Part shown: one piece after another, positions 46,036 through 54,945 of the stretch
How the letters are laid out: the number at the start of each line of letters is the position of its first letter
Numbering within the stretch: position 1 is the first letter of the stretch
Assembly (NCBI RefSeq): GCF_002188465.1
Contig: NZ_NINW01000024.1
Coordinates: 186,001 to 250,000, forward strand
Length of the DNA: 64,000 nucleotides
Origin: Pigmentiphaga sp. NML080357
GTDB lineage: Bacteria; Pseudomonadota; Gammaproteobacteria; Burkholderiales; Burkholderiaceae_B
Direction: 5' to 3'
The notes under the pieces: generated by a model
What the model saw: the letters and a program-made list of their open reading frames with translations, nothing else
Database searches by the model: none
What the model was told of the DNA's origin: nothing
Program-made: the position numbers and the translations under genes

Positions 46036-46854
46036 TTAGAGGCCGGCGAGCTTGCACGCGCGCTGGGCCAGGATGCCGTCGGGCGAGGCGAGGTCGTTCA
46101 GGATGGTGAAATGATTGCGGTCGGCCAGCCGCAGCAGTTCGCCCGGCAGGCCGGCGCGGGCCGCGGCGAAGGTCTCGGACTGGCGCTGGAGCTCGGGAAG
46201 CTCGGCCGCGCCGTAGGCCAGGATCAGCTCGCGCTTGCTGGGCGGGCGGTGCAGGGGGCTGAGCCGTTGCACGTCCGGCGGGCATAGGCAAAGCTTGTCG
46301 TTCAGGTAGCTCAGGCGTATGGGCTCGAGATCGTAGATGCCGCTGACGGCGAGCCCGCCGCGCACGCCGGGCTCATCCAGCACCATGGCGGCCAGATGGG
46401 CACCGGCCGACCAGCCGCTGACGATGAGCCGTTCCGGATCCGTGCCCCATTGTGAAGCGTGCCGCGTCAGCCAGCCGATGGCCGAGCGGATTTCCCCGAC
46501 GATACCGCCGAGCGATTGCTCGGGAGCGAGTGTGTAGCCCACTAGCGCCACGTGCAAGCCGTGGGCTAGCGGGCCGGCGGCGAGAAAGCTGAAGCTTTCC
46601 TTGGAGCGGGACTGCCAGTAGCCGCCATGGATGAAGACCATGAGGGGGCCCGGGCGGGCGGCGGGGAAATAGTCGATCCGGTTGCGCGGCGCGGGCCCGT
46701 AGCGCAAGTCCAGGTATTGGGGGTGGGCGGCGCGCAGCTTGGCGCTGCGCTCGTCGAATTCCGCCATCAGCACCGCGCTGTTGAGCACGGCGGCGGAATT
46801 GTTGTAGGAGGCATCGAGCGCTTCCCGGGTCATTCCGTTGTACAGCGCAGTCAT
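46036..46854 (-). CDS. Alpha/beta hydrolase (kynurenine formamidase-like)
   Basis: About 272 residues from MTALYNGMTREALDASYNN at 46854; an ATG at 46935 is an in-frame alternative. The opening and the core VFIHGGYWQSRSKESFSF match the formamidase-like branch of alpha/beta hydrolases. Catalytic Ser in VSGWSAGAHLAA near residue 135, His in LADRNHFTIL near residue 248; the Asp lies in between. Kynurenine formamidase (KynB-type) activity is possible, but no kyn genes are adjacent, so an amidase or esterase role is equally likely. Confidence 0.83.
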   Translation of the reverse strand: MTALYNGMTREALDASYNNSAAVLNSAVLMAEFDERSAKLRAAHPQYLDLRYGPAPRNRIDYFPAARPGPLMVFIHGGYWQSRSKESFSFLAAGPLAHGLHVALVGYTLAPEQSLGGIVGEIRSAIGWLTRHASQWGTDPERLIVSGWSAGAHLAAMVLDEPGVRGGLAVSGIYDLEPIRLSYLNDKLCLCPPDVQRLSPLHRPPSKRELILAYGAAELPELQRQSETFAAARAGLPGELLRLADRNHFTILNDLASPDGILAQRACKLAGL

Positions 46855-46988
46855 GCGGCTATTCCGGTCCAGGCGGGGAGCAAGGAAATCATGATCACGG
46901 GTTGCAGCCAAAGTGTCCGAAGCAGAAGAATTCATCCTTTCAAGCTCTATTGCAAGACCCGTGCCGGCTCCCCGTCCAGACCGCCGCA

Positions 46989-47471
46989 TCAGTGATGCGT
47001 GCCGCCCGAACCGTGCCCGCCGGCCCCGGCGCCTGCCGCCTGAACCTTGAAGTCCACCTTGACTTCGCCCGCTTTTTCGAAAATCAGAGTGGCGGGGAAG
47101 CTCGAGCCTTCTTTCAGGGGCGCCTTCAGGCGCATGAACATGATGTGGTAGCCGCCGGGCTTGAGTTCCACTGTGCGCCCGGCAGGCAGTGCGATGCCGT
47201 CGACCTGCCGCATGCGCATGACGTCGCCGTCCATCTGCATGGTGTGTAGTTCGGCCGTGGCAGAGATGTCGGCGCGGACGGCGACGAGCTTGTCGTCGGC
47301 GCCGGTGTTGGTGAGTTTCAGGAAGCCGCCGCCGCTGGGCTGGCCGGCCACCGTGGCGCGGGCCCAGGGGTGGCCGATCTGGATGCCGCCCGCGGTGTAG
47401 TCGTGGGCGCCGGCCGGGCCGGCGGCCAGCAGGGAGAACAGGAGGCTCAGGGTAAGGGTACGAATCTGCAT
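46989..47471 (-). CDS. Periplasmic copper chaperone PCu(A)C family
   Basis: About 160 residues. Signal peptide ending AGPAGA-H near residue 22. The Cu(I) motif of the family is intact: H76, M87, H109 and M111 fit the H-x10-M-x21-H-x-M spacing. A His/Gly-rich tail (GAGGHGSGGTHH) may add a metal-binding arm. Such proteins deliver copper to cytochrome c oxidase. The DUF2946 gene lies 90 bases upstream on the same strand and probably joins it in a copper unit. Confidence 0.92.
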   Translation of the reverse strand: MQIRTLTLSLLFSLLAAGPAGAHDYTAGGIQIGHPWARATVAGQPSGGGFLKLTNTGADDKLVAVRADISATAELHTMQMDGDVMRMRQVDGIALPAGRTVELKPGGYHIMFMRLKAPLKEGSSFPATLIFEKAGEVKVDFKVQAAGAGAGGHGSGGTHH

Positions 47472-47561
47472 GCTTTGTCTCGTCGAGGAAATCGTGATCG
47501 GCAATGCCGGGCGCGGCGCGTGGCCGTACCGTCCGGCGTGGTACGCACAGGAACGGGCGTT

Positions 47562-47924
47562 TCAGGCCGGGGGTGCACGAGGCGAAAAATGCAGATGCGG
47601 TGTGGCAGGGAAATCGCATGCCGCGCGAGCGGTCCGGTAAGCGGGACCAAGGTCGAGCGCGACGGAAATCTCAGGCCCGGCGACGGGCGGAGGCAGGGTG
47701 GCGACATGGGCGCCCGCCAGGCACAAGGGACATTGCAAGGCCGCCAGGACATGCGGATCGCCGTCCTTGGGGGGTAGCGGCACGGCCACCGTTCCCTGCT
47801 GGGAACACAGGGCCGCCAGCAGCGCCGGCCGGGCGGCGGCCGCATGCGCCATCGGCATGGCGGCATGCCAGAGCGCGCACAGCAGTGCCAGCCAGGCGAG
47901 GCGGAGGGAAGCGTAAGCGGCCAT
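47562..47924 (-). CDS. DUF2946 family membrane/exported protein
   Basis: About 120 residues. A hydrophobic N-terminal segment (LRLAWLALLCALWHAAMPMAHA) serves as signal or membrane anchor. Two Cys-containing motifs follow, ALCSQQGTV and the CxxC in LQCPLCLAG, and a C-terminal Pro-rich HLHF. DUF2946 genes are commonly found next to copper handling genes (from memory of the family), which fits the PCu(A)C gene downstream. Copper binding through the CxxC is plausible, unproven. Start taken at 47924. Confidence 0.78.
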   Translation of the reverse strand: MAAYASLRLAWLALLCALWHAAMPMAHAAAARPALLAALCSQQGTVAVPLPPKDGDPHVLAALQCPLCLAGAHVATLPPPVAGPEISVALDLGPAYRTARAACDFPATPHLHFSPRAPPA

Positions 47925-47978
47925 GGGGCGGATGATACCCCAGTCCCGGCCTCGGCCTCGCAACGCCGAGGCGGCGGA

Positions 47979-48938
47979 TCACTCGGGCTTGATGCGCGCC
48001 TTCCTCGCCACGTCGCCGAAGAGCTTCACCTCGCGCTCGATGCGCGCCTTCATCTGTGCGGCCGTCTCCTGCATGGGCTCGAAGCCGGCCGCCCGCAGCT
48101 TGCCGGCGTACTCGGCATTGGCTACGACCTTTCCGACGGCATCCGCGAGCCTGGCACGGGCGCCCGGCTCGACGCCGACCGGCAGCATGATGCCGAACCA
48201 GATGCTCATGACGACTTCCGGGTAGCGTTCCGCCGCGGCGGGAACGTTGGGCAGGGCGGACAGGCGCCTGGGCTCCATGACCGCCAGCGGCACCAGGCGG
48301 TTGCTGCGTATGTATTCGGCGGACGGCGCATAGGTGGCCGAGGCCAGGTTGATCTGGCCGCCGACCGCGTCGGCCACGACCGCCGCCGCACCCTTGTAGG
48401 GCACGTGCACCAGATCGATGCCGGCCGCCGATTTCAGCAGTTCGACCGCGAAGTGCTGCGGCGTGCCGTTGCCCGAACTGCCGTAGGTCAGCTTGCCGGG
48501 ATTCGCCTTGGCATGGCTGATGAGCTCGTCCAGCGTCTTGACGGGAGCCTGCGGGTGGGCGAGCAGCAGCAGCGGCGTGCCGCCGATCAGGCCGATCGGG
48601 TCGAGGTCTTTCGTTATGTCGAAGGGCAGGTCCTTCTGCATCGACGGCGCGATCGAGCGCGCGCTGTCGGCGAAGAGAATCGTATAGCCGTCGGCCGGTC
48701 CTTTGGCGACCATGTTGGACCCGATCACTCCGCCCGCGCCGGGCCGGTTCTCGACGACCACCTGCTGGCCGAGTTCGGCCGACAGGTAAGGCGCGATGAG
48801 GCGCGCGACGATGTCGGTGCCGCCTCCGGGTCCGAACGGCACCACGAAGCGGATGGGGCGGGAAGGAAAGGTATCGGCCTGGGCTGCCGCGCCGGCCAGG
48901 GCGAGCAGCGCGGCCCACAGGAATGCGCGCTTTTTCAT
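47979..48938 (-). CDS. Bug/TctC family periplasmic solute receptor (sixth of six)
   Basis: About 319 residues; signal peptide of about 21 residues (MKKRAFLWAALLALAGAAAQA-D). Mature signatures TFPSRPIRFVVPFGPGGGTD and GPADGYTILFA. GGAGGAGA lies 4-11 bases upstream of the ATG. It stands alone on its strand between the copper pair and a YbaK gene; no regulator or enzyme adjacent gives a ligand hint. Confidence 0.93.
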   Translation of the reverse strand: MKKRAFLWAALLALAGAAAQADTFPSRPIRFVVPFGPGGGTDIVARLIAPYLSAELGQQVVVENRPGAGGVIGSNMVAKGPADGYTILFADSARSIAPSMQKDLPFDITKDLDPIGLIGGTPLLLLAHPQAPVKTLDELISHAKANPGKLTYGSSGNGTPQHFAVELLKSAAGIDLVHVPYKGAAAVVADAVGGQINLASATYAPSAEYIRSNRLVPLAVMEPRRLSALPNVPAAAERYPEVVMSIWFGIMLPVGVEPGARARLADAVGKVVANAEYAGKLRAAGFEPMQETAAQMKARIEREVKLFGDVARKARIKPE

Positions 48939-49166
48939 GGTGTCTCCTCCAGTCGCTCGCCGGCGCGAGGATGCTCGCGGTGTCGTTGTCTTTGGGCCGG
49001 CGGGCCGTCGTGCTGCGGCAAATTACCGAAGGGCATCGCATTGATCAAGATTGAATGTTGAATAAACCTTTGGCGGCCACGGCCGCTGCGCCGCTTGCGC
49101 CTGGTCTCGCGGCCGGCAAGAATGCCGGCACTGCGCCTTGCGCGCGAGGATTGCGAGGGTATTGCC

Positions 49167-49628
49167 ATGAGTCCGGAAGTCCATGCCTTCCTGGAGCGCC
49201 GCGAGGCGGTCTACGCGTTGCACGAGCATCGCCCCATCGTGTCGTTCGACGATGCCCGGGCCGCGCTGCCTTTCGATCCCGCCGCCATGGTCAAGAGCCT
49301 GGCCTTTCGCCTGCCTGGCGGGGGCTATGCCGTTGCCGCGCTGCGGGCGGCCGAACGCGCCGACTACAAGAAGATCTCCGAGGCGTTCGGCGTGCGGCGC
49401 GCCGACCTGGCGCTGGCCGGACCCGACGACGTGGAGGAGGCTTTGGGCATGGTGCCGGGCGGAGTCTGCCCGTTGCCGATCAACGGGGCGAGGGTGGTGG
49501 TCGACGAGGCAGTGCCCGCCATGGCGGTGGTGTTCTGCGGGACGGGGCGCAGCGACACGACTATGGAAATCGCCGGCGCCGAGTTGCTGCGCGTGGCGGG
49601 CGCAGCGGTGGCGCCGCTCTCCAAATAA
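49167..49628 (+). CDS. YbaK/EbsC family protein (Cys/Pro-tRNA deacylase-like)
   Basis: About 153 residues from MSPEVHAFLERREAVYALHE at 49167. Typical family segments: VKSLAFRLPGGGYAVAALRAAERADYKK near residue 46 and MVPGGVCPLPIN near residue 100. These proteins hydrolyse mischarged tRNA in trans (Cys-tRNAPro or similar). The Lys of VKSL is the usual conserved residue near the active site. It sits directly before, and convergent with, the second tRNA-Asn gene; they share a bidirectional terminator. Confidence 0.9.
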   Translation: MSPEVHAFLERREAVYALHEHRPIVSFDDARAALPFDPAAMVKSLAFRLPGGGYAVAALRAAERADYKKISEAFGVRRADLALAGPDDVEEALGMVPGGVCPLPINGARVVVDEAVPAMAVVFCGTGRSDTTMEIAGAELLRVAGAAVAPLSK

Positions 49629-49662
49629 AAAAACGGACGCTTCTTCCCGGCGTCCGTTTTTT
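49628..49662. terminator. Bidirectional terminator of the YbaK-like gene and second tRNA-Asn gene
   Basis: Stem AAAAAACGGACGC / GCGTCCGTTTTTT with a 9-base loop. Runs of T on both strands let it serve the plus-strand gene and the minus-strand tRNA. The stem resembles the terminator at 45228. Confidence 0.88.
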
Positions 49663-49673
49663 GCTGAATTTCT

Positions 49674-49749
49674 TGGCTCCCCGAACTGGGTTCGAACCAG
49701 TGACCTGCGGATTAACAGTCCGTCGCTCTACCGACTGAGCTATCGGGGA
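49674..49749 (-). tRNA. tRNA-Asn (anticodon GTT), second copy
   Basis: Identical in all 76 bases to the copy at 45268-45343, with the same immediate flanks: the two 87-base blocks 45265-45351 and 49671-49757 match exactly. CCA is encoded. Confidence 0.97.
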
Positions 49750-49761
49750 ATCGAGCCAAAA

Positions 49762-49789
49762 AATATAGCATGAATCGTTACAGTTTCAA
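49762..49789 (-). promoter_or_regulatory. Promoter of the second tRNA-Asn gene
   Basis: Minus-strand -35 TTGAAA (49784-49789) and -10 TATATT (49762-49767) with a 16-base spacer. Differs from the first copy's promoter, so the repeat does not include the upstream region. Confidence 0.7.
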
Positions 49790-49798
49790 AGCCGCGTC

Positions 49799-51001
49799 CT
49801 ACTTCAAAACGGCTGCGATGCCGTCGGCCACGGCATCGATGTTGCGGCTATTGAGCGCGGCAACGCAAATGCGGCCGGTCGATACGGCATAGATGCCGTG
49901 TTCTTCGCGCAGGCGGTCCACCTGCGCCGCCGTCAGGCCCGAGTACGAGAACATGCCGCGCTGCTGCAGCACGAAGCCGAAGTCGCGCGCCACGCCGCGC
50001 TCCTTGAGCTTGGCGACCAGGGCGGCGCGCATGGCGCGGATGCGGTCGCGCATCTCGCCCAGTTCGGCTTCCCACTCGGCGCGCAGCTCCGGCGAGGTCA
50101 GGACCTGCGCCACCACCGTGCCGCCATGGGTGGGCGGGTTGGAGTAGTTGGTGCGGATGACGCGCTTCAACTGGCTCAGGACGCGGCTGCTTTCGTCCTT
50201 GTCCGCCGCCACCAGGGTAAGGGCGCCCACGCGTTCGCCATAGAGCGAGAACGACTTCGAGAACGACGAGCTGATCAGGAAGGTCAGGCCGGCCGCCGCG
50301 AACTGGCGCACCGCCGTGGCGTCCGCGTCGATGCCGTCGCCGAAGCCCTGATAGGCAATGTCGAGGAAGGGAATGAGCCCGCGCGCCTTGACTACCTCGA
50401 CCACCTTCGTCCATTGCTCGCCGGTGAGGTCCACGCCGGTGGGGTTGTGGCAGCAGGCGTGCAGCACTACCACCGTGTTGGCCGGATAGCCTTCCAGCGC
50501 AGAGATCATGCCGGCGAAGTCGACGCCATGGGTGGCCGGATCGTAATAGGGATAGTTGACGACTTCGAAGCCGGCGTATTCGAACAGCGCGCGGTGGTTC
50601 TCCCAGCTCGGGTTGCTGATGGCGACCTTGGCCTCGGGCACCAGGCGCTTGAGGAAATCGGCGCCGATCTTGAGCGCGCCGGTGCCGCCCAGGCTCTGGG
50701 CGGTCAGTACCCGGCCCTGGGCGATCAGCGGCGAATCGGCGCCCAGCAGCAGTTCCTGCACCGCGCGGTTATACCCCGGCAGGCCCTCGATGGGCAGGTA
50801 GCCACGCGCCGCGGCGGCGTCGATGCGGGCCTGCTCGGCCTTGCGCACAGCCTTCAGAAGTGGAATCCGGCCTTCATCGTTGTAATACACGCCCACGCCC
50901 AGGTTGACCTTGTTGCTGCGGGTATCGGCGTTGAATTGTTCGGTGAGACCCAGAATCGGGTCGCGAGGAGCCAGTTCTACGGCTGCGAAGAGCGAAGTCA
51001 T
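49799..51001 (-). CDS. Aromatic-amino-acid/aspartate aminotransferase (TyrB/AspC type)
   Basis: About 400 residues, class I PLP aminotransferase of the bacterial AspC/TyrB group. Start MTSLFAAVELAPRDPILGLTEQFNAD, GVGVYYNDEG, CHNPTGVDLTGEQW and the PLP Lys in SSSFSKSFSLYGERVG are clear. The substrate carboxylate Arg is in STGRICVAALNSRN near the C-terminus. TyrB and AspC cannot be told apart from this sequence, though the length and TyrB-like context of Burkholderiales make aromatic transamination likely. Divergent from uvrB. Confidence 0.94.
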   Translation of the reverse strand: MTSLFAAVELAPRDPILGLTEQFNADTRSNKVNLGVGVYYNDEGRIPLLKAVRKAEQARIDAAAARGYLPIEGLPGYNRAVQELLLGADSPLIAQGRVLTAQSLGGTGALKIGADFLKRLVPEAKVAISNPSWENHRALFEYAGFEVVNYPYYDPATHGVDFAGMISALEGYPANTVVVLHACCHNPTGVDLTGEQWTKVVEVVKARGLIPFLDIAYQGFGDGIDADATAVRQFAAAGLTFLISSSFSKSFSLYGERVGALTLVAADKDESSRVLSQLKRVIRTNYSNPPTHGGTVVAQVLTSPELRAEWEAELGEMRDRIRAMRAALVAKLKERGVARDFGFVLQQRGMFSYSGLTAAQVDRLREEHGIYAVSTGRICVAALNSRNIDAVADGIAAVLK

Positions 51002-51149
51002 TGAAAGCGTCCGTTAAGCGCGCGGGGTTGAATGAAGGGGTTGTGCAGGGGATAATGGCAGATTGCTTTTTACAATGCGAAATCCAGTGGGCTCGGAACT
51101 CTGGAGCCGATTTGCTGCCGAAGTTTTCCTGATGAAACAAGAGTCTAGC

Positions 51150-53303
51150 ATGCAGACTACGTCTCCCGAAGGGCTGCGGGCCGCGGCCGAAAGCGCGGAA
51201 CTCGTGGCGGCTGCGGCCGATGCGCGGGGTTTCGAACCCGGTTTCGTCACGTTCGAAGGCAGCCCCTTCCAGCTCTACCAGCCTTATCCTCCCGCCGGCG
51301 ATCAACCCGCAGCCATCGACCAGTTGTGCGAGGGCATAGAAGACGGCCTGATGTACCAGACCCTGCTGGGGGTGACCGGTTCGGGCAAGACCTACACCAT
51401 GGCCAACATGATCGCCCGCCTGGGGCGGCCGGCCATCATCCTGGCGCCCAACAAGACATTGGCCGCCCAGCTGTACGCCGAGATGCGCGAGTTTTTCCCG
51501 CGCAACGCGGTGGAGTACTTCGTCTCGTACTACGACTACTACCAGCCCGAGGCCTATGTGCCAACGCGCGACCTGTTCATCGAAAAGGACTCGTCCATCA
51601 ATGAACACATCGAGCAGATGCGGCTGTCGGCCACCAAGAGCCTGCTCGAGCGGCGCGACACCGTGATCGTGGCGAGCGTCTCGTGCATCTACGGCATCGG
51701 CAATCCCGACGACTACCACAACATGGTGATGCTGCTGCGCACGGGCGACCGCATCGGGCAGCGCGACATCATTTCCCGGCTGGTGGCGATGCAGTACACC
51801 CGCAACGACACCGAGTTCATGCGGGGCACCTTCCGCGTGCGGGGCGAACTGATCGATGTCTTCCCGGCCGAGCATGCCGAGCTGGCGCTGCGCATCACGC
51901 TGTTCGACGACGAGATCGAAACGCTGGAATTGTTCGATCCCCTGACGGGCAAGGTGCGGCAGAAGATCCTGCGCTTCGCGATCTACCCCGGGTCGCACTA
52001 CGTGACGCCGCGGGCGACCGTGCTGCGCGCCATCGAGACCATCAAGCAGGAGCTGCGCGAGCGCACGAAGTTCTTCGTCGACAACGGTCAGCTGGTGGAG
52101 GCGCAGCGCCTCGAGCAGCGCACCCGGTTCGACCTGGAAATGCTGCAGGAGCTGGGGTTCTGCAAGGGCATCGAAAACTATTCGCGCCATCTTTCGGGCG
52201 CCAAGCCGGGCGATCCGCCTCCCACCCTGGTGGACTACCTGCCTTCCGACGCCTTGATGATCATCGACGAAAGCCACGTCACCATCGGGCAGATCGGCGC
52301 CATGTACAAAGGCGACCGCTCACGCAAGGAAACCCTGGTGAACTATGGTTTCCGGCTGCCGTCCGCGCTCGACAACCGGCCGCTGAAGTTCGAGGAGTTC
52401 GAGGCGAAGATGCGCCAGACCATCTTCGTTTCGGCCACCCCGGCCGACTACGAGAAAAAGCACGCCGATGCCGTGGTCGAGCAGGTGGTGCGGCCCACCG
52501 GCCTGGTCGATCCCGTGGTGGAAGTGCGCCCGGCGCTGAACCAGGTGGACGACGTGCTGAGCGAGATCCACCTGCGCGTGGCGCAGAACGACAGGGTGCT
52601 GATCACCACGCTGACCAAGCGCATGGCCGAGGACCTGACCGACTTCCTGACCGACCACGGCGTCAAGGTGCGCTACCTGCATTCCGATATCGACACGGTC
52701 GAGCGGGTGGAGATCCTGCGCGACCTGCGCCTGGGCACCTTCGATGTCCTGGTCGGCATCAACCTGCTGCGCGAGGGCCTGGATATTCCCGAGGTGTCGC
52801 TGGTGGCCATCCTCGACGCCGACAAGGAAGGGTTCCTGCGTTCCGAGCGCAGCTTGATCCAGACCATCGGGCGGGCGGCGCGCAACCTGAACGGCAAGGC
52901 GATCCTCTATGCGGACACGATGACCGACTCGATGCGGCGGGCCTTGGGCGAGACCTCGCGCCGCCGCGAGAAGCAGCTCCGCTTCAACGAGGCGAACGGG
53001 ATCGTGCCGCAAGGGGTCAAGAAAGAAGTGCGTGACCTGATCGACGGCGTCTATGTCCCGCCCGGCGCGCAGGACGGCGACAGCGTGGAAGCGGCGCGTC
53101 TCGAGGCCATGGGCGAGAAGCAGATCGCCAAGGAGATCAAGAAGCTGGAAAAAGCGATGCTCGAGTACGCGCGCAACTTGGAATTCGAGAAGGCCGCGCG
53201 CGCCCGCGACCAGTTGCTGGCGCTCAAGCAGAAGCTGTTCGGAGCCGGGGGCCAGCAGGCCGACGAGGACGCGCTGAACGCCCCGGATGCGGCGCGCGGG
53301 TGA
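51150..53303 (+). CDS. uvrB: Excinuclease ABC subunit B
   Basis: About 717 residues from [15 protein letters not shown] prefer the ATG at 51150 (AAGAG upstream); ATG 51132 and the frame to 51063 are alternatives. Nucleotide-excision repair helicase: Walker [14 protein letters not shown] near residue 75, the beta-hairpin [12 protein letters not shown] that holds damaged [23 protein letters not shown], and a C-terminal UVR domain ([20 protein letters not shown]) that contacts UvrC. No clear LexA box was seen ahead of it. Confidence 0.97.
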   Translation: MQTTSPEGLRAAAESAELVAAAADARGFEPGFVTFEGSPFQLYQPYPPAGDQPAAIDQLCEGIEDGLMYQTLLGVTGSGKTYTMANMIARLGRPAIILAPNKTLAAQLYAEMREFFPRNAVEYFVSYYDYYQPEAYVPTRDLFIEKDSSINEHIEQMRLSATKSLLERRDTVIVASVSCIYGIGNPDDYHNMVMLLRTGDRIGQRDIISRLVAMQYTRNDTEFMRGTFRVRGELIDVFPAEHAELALRITLFDDEIETLELFDPLTGKVRQKILRFAIYPGSHYVTPRATVLRAIETIKQELRERTKFFVDNGQLVEAQRLEQRTRFDLEMLQELGFCKGIENYSRHLSGAKPGDPPPTLVDYLPSDALMIIDESHVTIGQIGAMYKGDRSRKETLVNYGFRLPSALDNRPLKFEEFEAKMRQTIFVSATPADYEKKHADAVVEQVVRPTGLVDPVVEVRPALNQVDDVLSEIHLRVAQNDRVLITTLTKRMAEDLTDFLTDHGVKVRYLHSDIDTVERVEILRDLRLGTFDVLVGINLLREGLDIPEVSLVAILDADKEGFLRSERSLIQTIGRAARNLNGKAILYADTMTDSMRRALGETSRRREKQLRFNEANGIVPQGVKKEVRDLIDGVYVPPGAQDGDSVEAARLEAMGEKQIAKEIKKLEKAMLEYARNLEFEKAARARDQLLALKQKLFGAGGQQADEDALNAPDAARG

Positions 53304-53550
53304 GCCTGCCGTTCCGGCCAGAACCCTTGTGCAATGCGAGATAATTTTGCACCAGCGTGGTGCGCGAACGTGCCCCGCGGGCAGGAGGGCACGCCATACC
53401 ACAAATGTGCACGGCGTGCGCCCATGGTGCCGCATCTCTAGCGAGTCGGGCGTAACGGCCTGATTCTAAAAGGGTTTTTATGCACCACATTTTCATGTGC
53501 TTATTAAAAAAAGCTTGAACTATCCGGGGTTTTCCCGCACACTTTCGGAC

Positions 53551-54042
53551 ATGATGACCAAGGTACTGTTTGTGTGCATGGGCAACATCTGTCGCTCGCC
53601 GAGCGCAGAGGGCGTATTTCGCCGCCTGGTGAAAGACGCCGGTCTTTCCGACGTTGTCCGTATAGAATCGGCCGGGACTCACGCCTTCCACATCGGCGAG
53701 CCTCCCGACGCCCGTATGCAGGCTGCCGCCCGCAAGCGTGGCTACGACATCAGTGAAATCCGCGCGCGCCAGATCCGTGTCGACGATTTCCGCGAATTCG
53801 ACATGATCCTGGCCATGGATTGGGACAACCTGTCGCTGCTGCAGCAGCAGGCGCCCAAGCAATACCAGCACAAGCTGATGCTGCTGATGCGTTTTGCCAA
53901 CGAGTACGAAGAAGCTACGGTGCCCGATCCCTACTACGGCGGCCCCGAGGGGTTCGCCAAGGTGCTCGACTACATCGAGGATGCCTGCCAGGGCTTGCTG
54001 GAGGTGGTGCGCAAGCGCGCCACGCAATACCAGGCTGCCTGA
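53551..54042 (+). CDS. Low-molecular-weight protein-tyrosine phosphatase
   Basis: About 163 residues. The P-loop C-x5-R reads CMGNICR, with catalytic C9 and R15 close to the N-terminus, followed by SPSAEGVF. The general acid Asp is in VPDPYYGGPEGF near residue 129. It would dephosphorylate phosphotyrosine proteins; in other bacteria it is often linked to capsule or exopolysaccharide tyrosine kinases, but no such gene is nearby. Conserved next to the isc operon in several beta-proteobacteria (from memory). Start MMTKV at 53551. Confidence 0.93.
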   Translation: MMTKVLFVCMGNICRSPSAEGVFRRLVKDAGLSDVVRIESAGTHAFHIGEPPDARMQAAARKRGYDISEIRARQIRVDDFREFDMILAMDWDNLSLLQQQAPKQYQHKLMLLMRFANEYEEATVPDPYYGGPEGFAKVLDYIEDACQGLLEVVRKRATQYQAA

Positions 54043-54079
54043 GCCTTCCCGGTCGTCATCCAATCTTTCCTCCATTGCA

Positions 54080-54106
54080 GGCCCGGATTGTTCCGGGCCT
54101 TGTTTT
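54080..54106 (+). terminator. Terminator after the tyrosine phosphatase gene
   Basis: Perfect 8-base stem GGCCCGGA / TCCGGGCC with loop TTGT, followed by TTGTTTT. Lies 37 bases after the stop codon. Confidence 0.8.
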
Positions 54107-54226
54107 GCCGGCTTCGCCGGCCGGGCGCGGCCTCGGGCGCTGGCAGCTCCCAGGGTGTTGTGCGCTGCGCAAATCTACCTCAGTGGTTTCCCGAAGAAAT
54201 CCCTAGAAAAACGTTCGGGAATTGGC

Positions 54227-54232
54227 TATACT
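54227..54232 (+). promoter_or_regulatory. Candidate -10 box of the isc operon promoter
   Basis: TATACT at 54227-54232 is a good -10, but the -35 region (near 54204) is poor, as expected for a regulated promoter. I could not match the known IscR type 1 site. The transcript would have a leader of about 170 bases before iscR. Confidence 0.4.
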
Positions 54233-54233
54233 T

Positions 54234-54257
54234 GAGCAAATCGTTAAGGATTTGCTC
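54234..54257. promoter_or_regulatory. Inverted repeat in the isc leader
   Basis: GAGCAAATC-GTTAAG-GATTTGCTC: two perfect 9-base arms around 6 bases, just after the putative -10 box. Size and location fit an operator or a leader hairpin; not followed by a T run, so not a standard terminator. Confidence 0.55.
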
Positions 54258-54353
54258 GCTGTGCACTCCGACGCCGGGCGTTTCCACCGCGATGCATGAA
54301 TCGGCAAGACCCGTCCCAGGGCGCCGCGCATCCGGCCAGGCCGGTACGCAGCG

Positions 54354-54392
54354 CTCCTCCTCGAGGGGGGCGCGAAGCGCGCAGGGGCGGGG
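54354..54392. repeat. GC-rich palindromic repeat (copy R2)
   Basis: Contains CCTCGAGG and GCGCG-AA-GCGCGC arms, then GGGGCGGGG, sharing the order CCCCTCGAGGGG then GCGCG/GCGCG then GGGG with copy R1 at 31265. It ends 18 bases before the iscR ATG (54411). Confidence 0.65.
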
Positions 54393-54410
54393 TCACCTCA
54401 GGGGTCTCGA

Positions 54411-54914
54411 ATGCGACTTACTACCAAAGGACGTTTCGCCGTTACGGCCATGATCGACCTGGCGCTGCGCCAGCACAGCGGTCCGGTCACCCTGTCCGCC
54501 ATCAGCCAGCGACAGAACATCTCGCTGTCCTACCTGGAGCAGTTGTTCGGCAAGCTCCGCCGGCACGAGCTGGTGGACAGCATGCGCGGGCCGGGCGGCG
54601 GCTATTCGCTGGCCAAGCTGGCGCGGCACGTGACCGTCGCCGACATCATCTTCGCGGTAGACGAGCCGCTGGACGCCACCGATTGCGGCGGCAAGCAGGA
54701 CTGCACCCGGGGCAACGACGGCAAGGCGGGCAAGTGCATGACGCACGAGCTGTGGGCCACGCTCAACCGCAAGATGGTCGAATACCTGGACTCGGTATCG
54801 CTGCAAGACCTGGTCGATCAGCAACGCATGCGCGAACTGCAGGAGGCCAATGCGGCCAAGTCGGTGCTGATGGACCGCCGCTCGGGCGCCGCCGAATCCA
54901 CCGCGGCGGCCTGA
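54411..54914 (+). CDS. iscR: Fe-S cluster assembly regulator IscR
   Basis: 167 residues, Rrf2 family 2Fe-2S transcription factor that represses isc when its cluster is bound. Helix-turn-helix at about 2-60 ([37 protein letters not shown]). Ligand Cys C92, C98 and C109 and the His H112. The C98-C109 spacing has ten residues between, against five in E. coli, so the loop has a five-residue insertion ([10 protein letters not shown]). The ATG follows AGGGG. First gene of the isc operon. Confidence 0.96.
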   Translation: MRLTTKGRFAVTAMIDLALRQHSGPVTLSAISQRQNISLSYLEQLFGKLRRHELVDSMRGPGGGYSLAKLARHVTVADIIFAVDEPLDATDCGGKQDCTRGNDGKAGKCMTHELWATLNRKMVEYLDSVSLQDLVDQQRMRELQEANAAKSVLMDRRSGAAESTAAA

Positions 54915-54945
54915 CCGCCGCCGCAGCAACATAGGGTTGGATGTC

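Larger units (their letters stand above)
54043..54410. other. Intergenic region between the phosphatase gene and iscR, 368 bases
   Basis: Contains, left to right: the phosphatase terminator (54080-54106), a -10-like TATACT (54227-54232), a perfect 9-base inverted repeat (54234-54257), and a GC-rich repeat copy (54354-54392) just before the iscR ribosome site AGGGG. No gene is seen in it. Confidence 0.7.
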
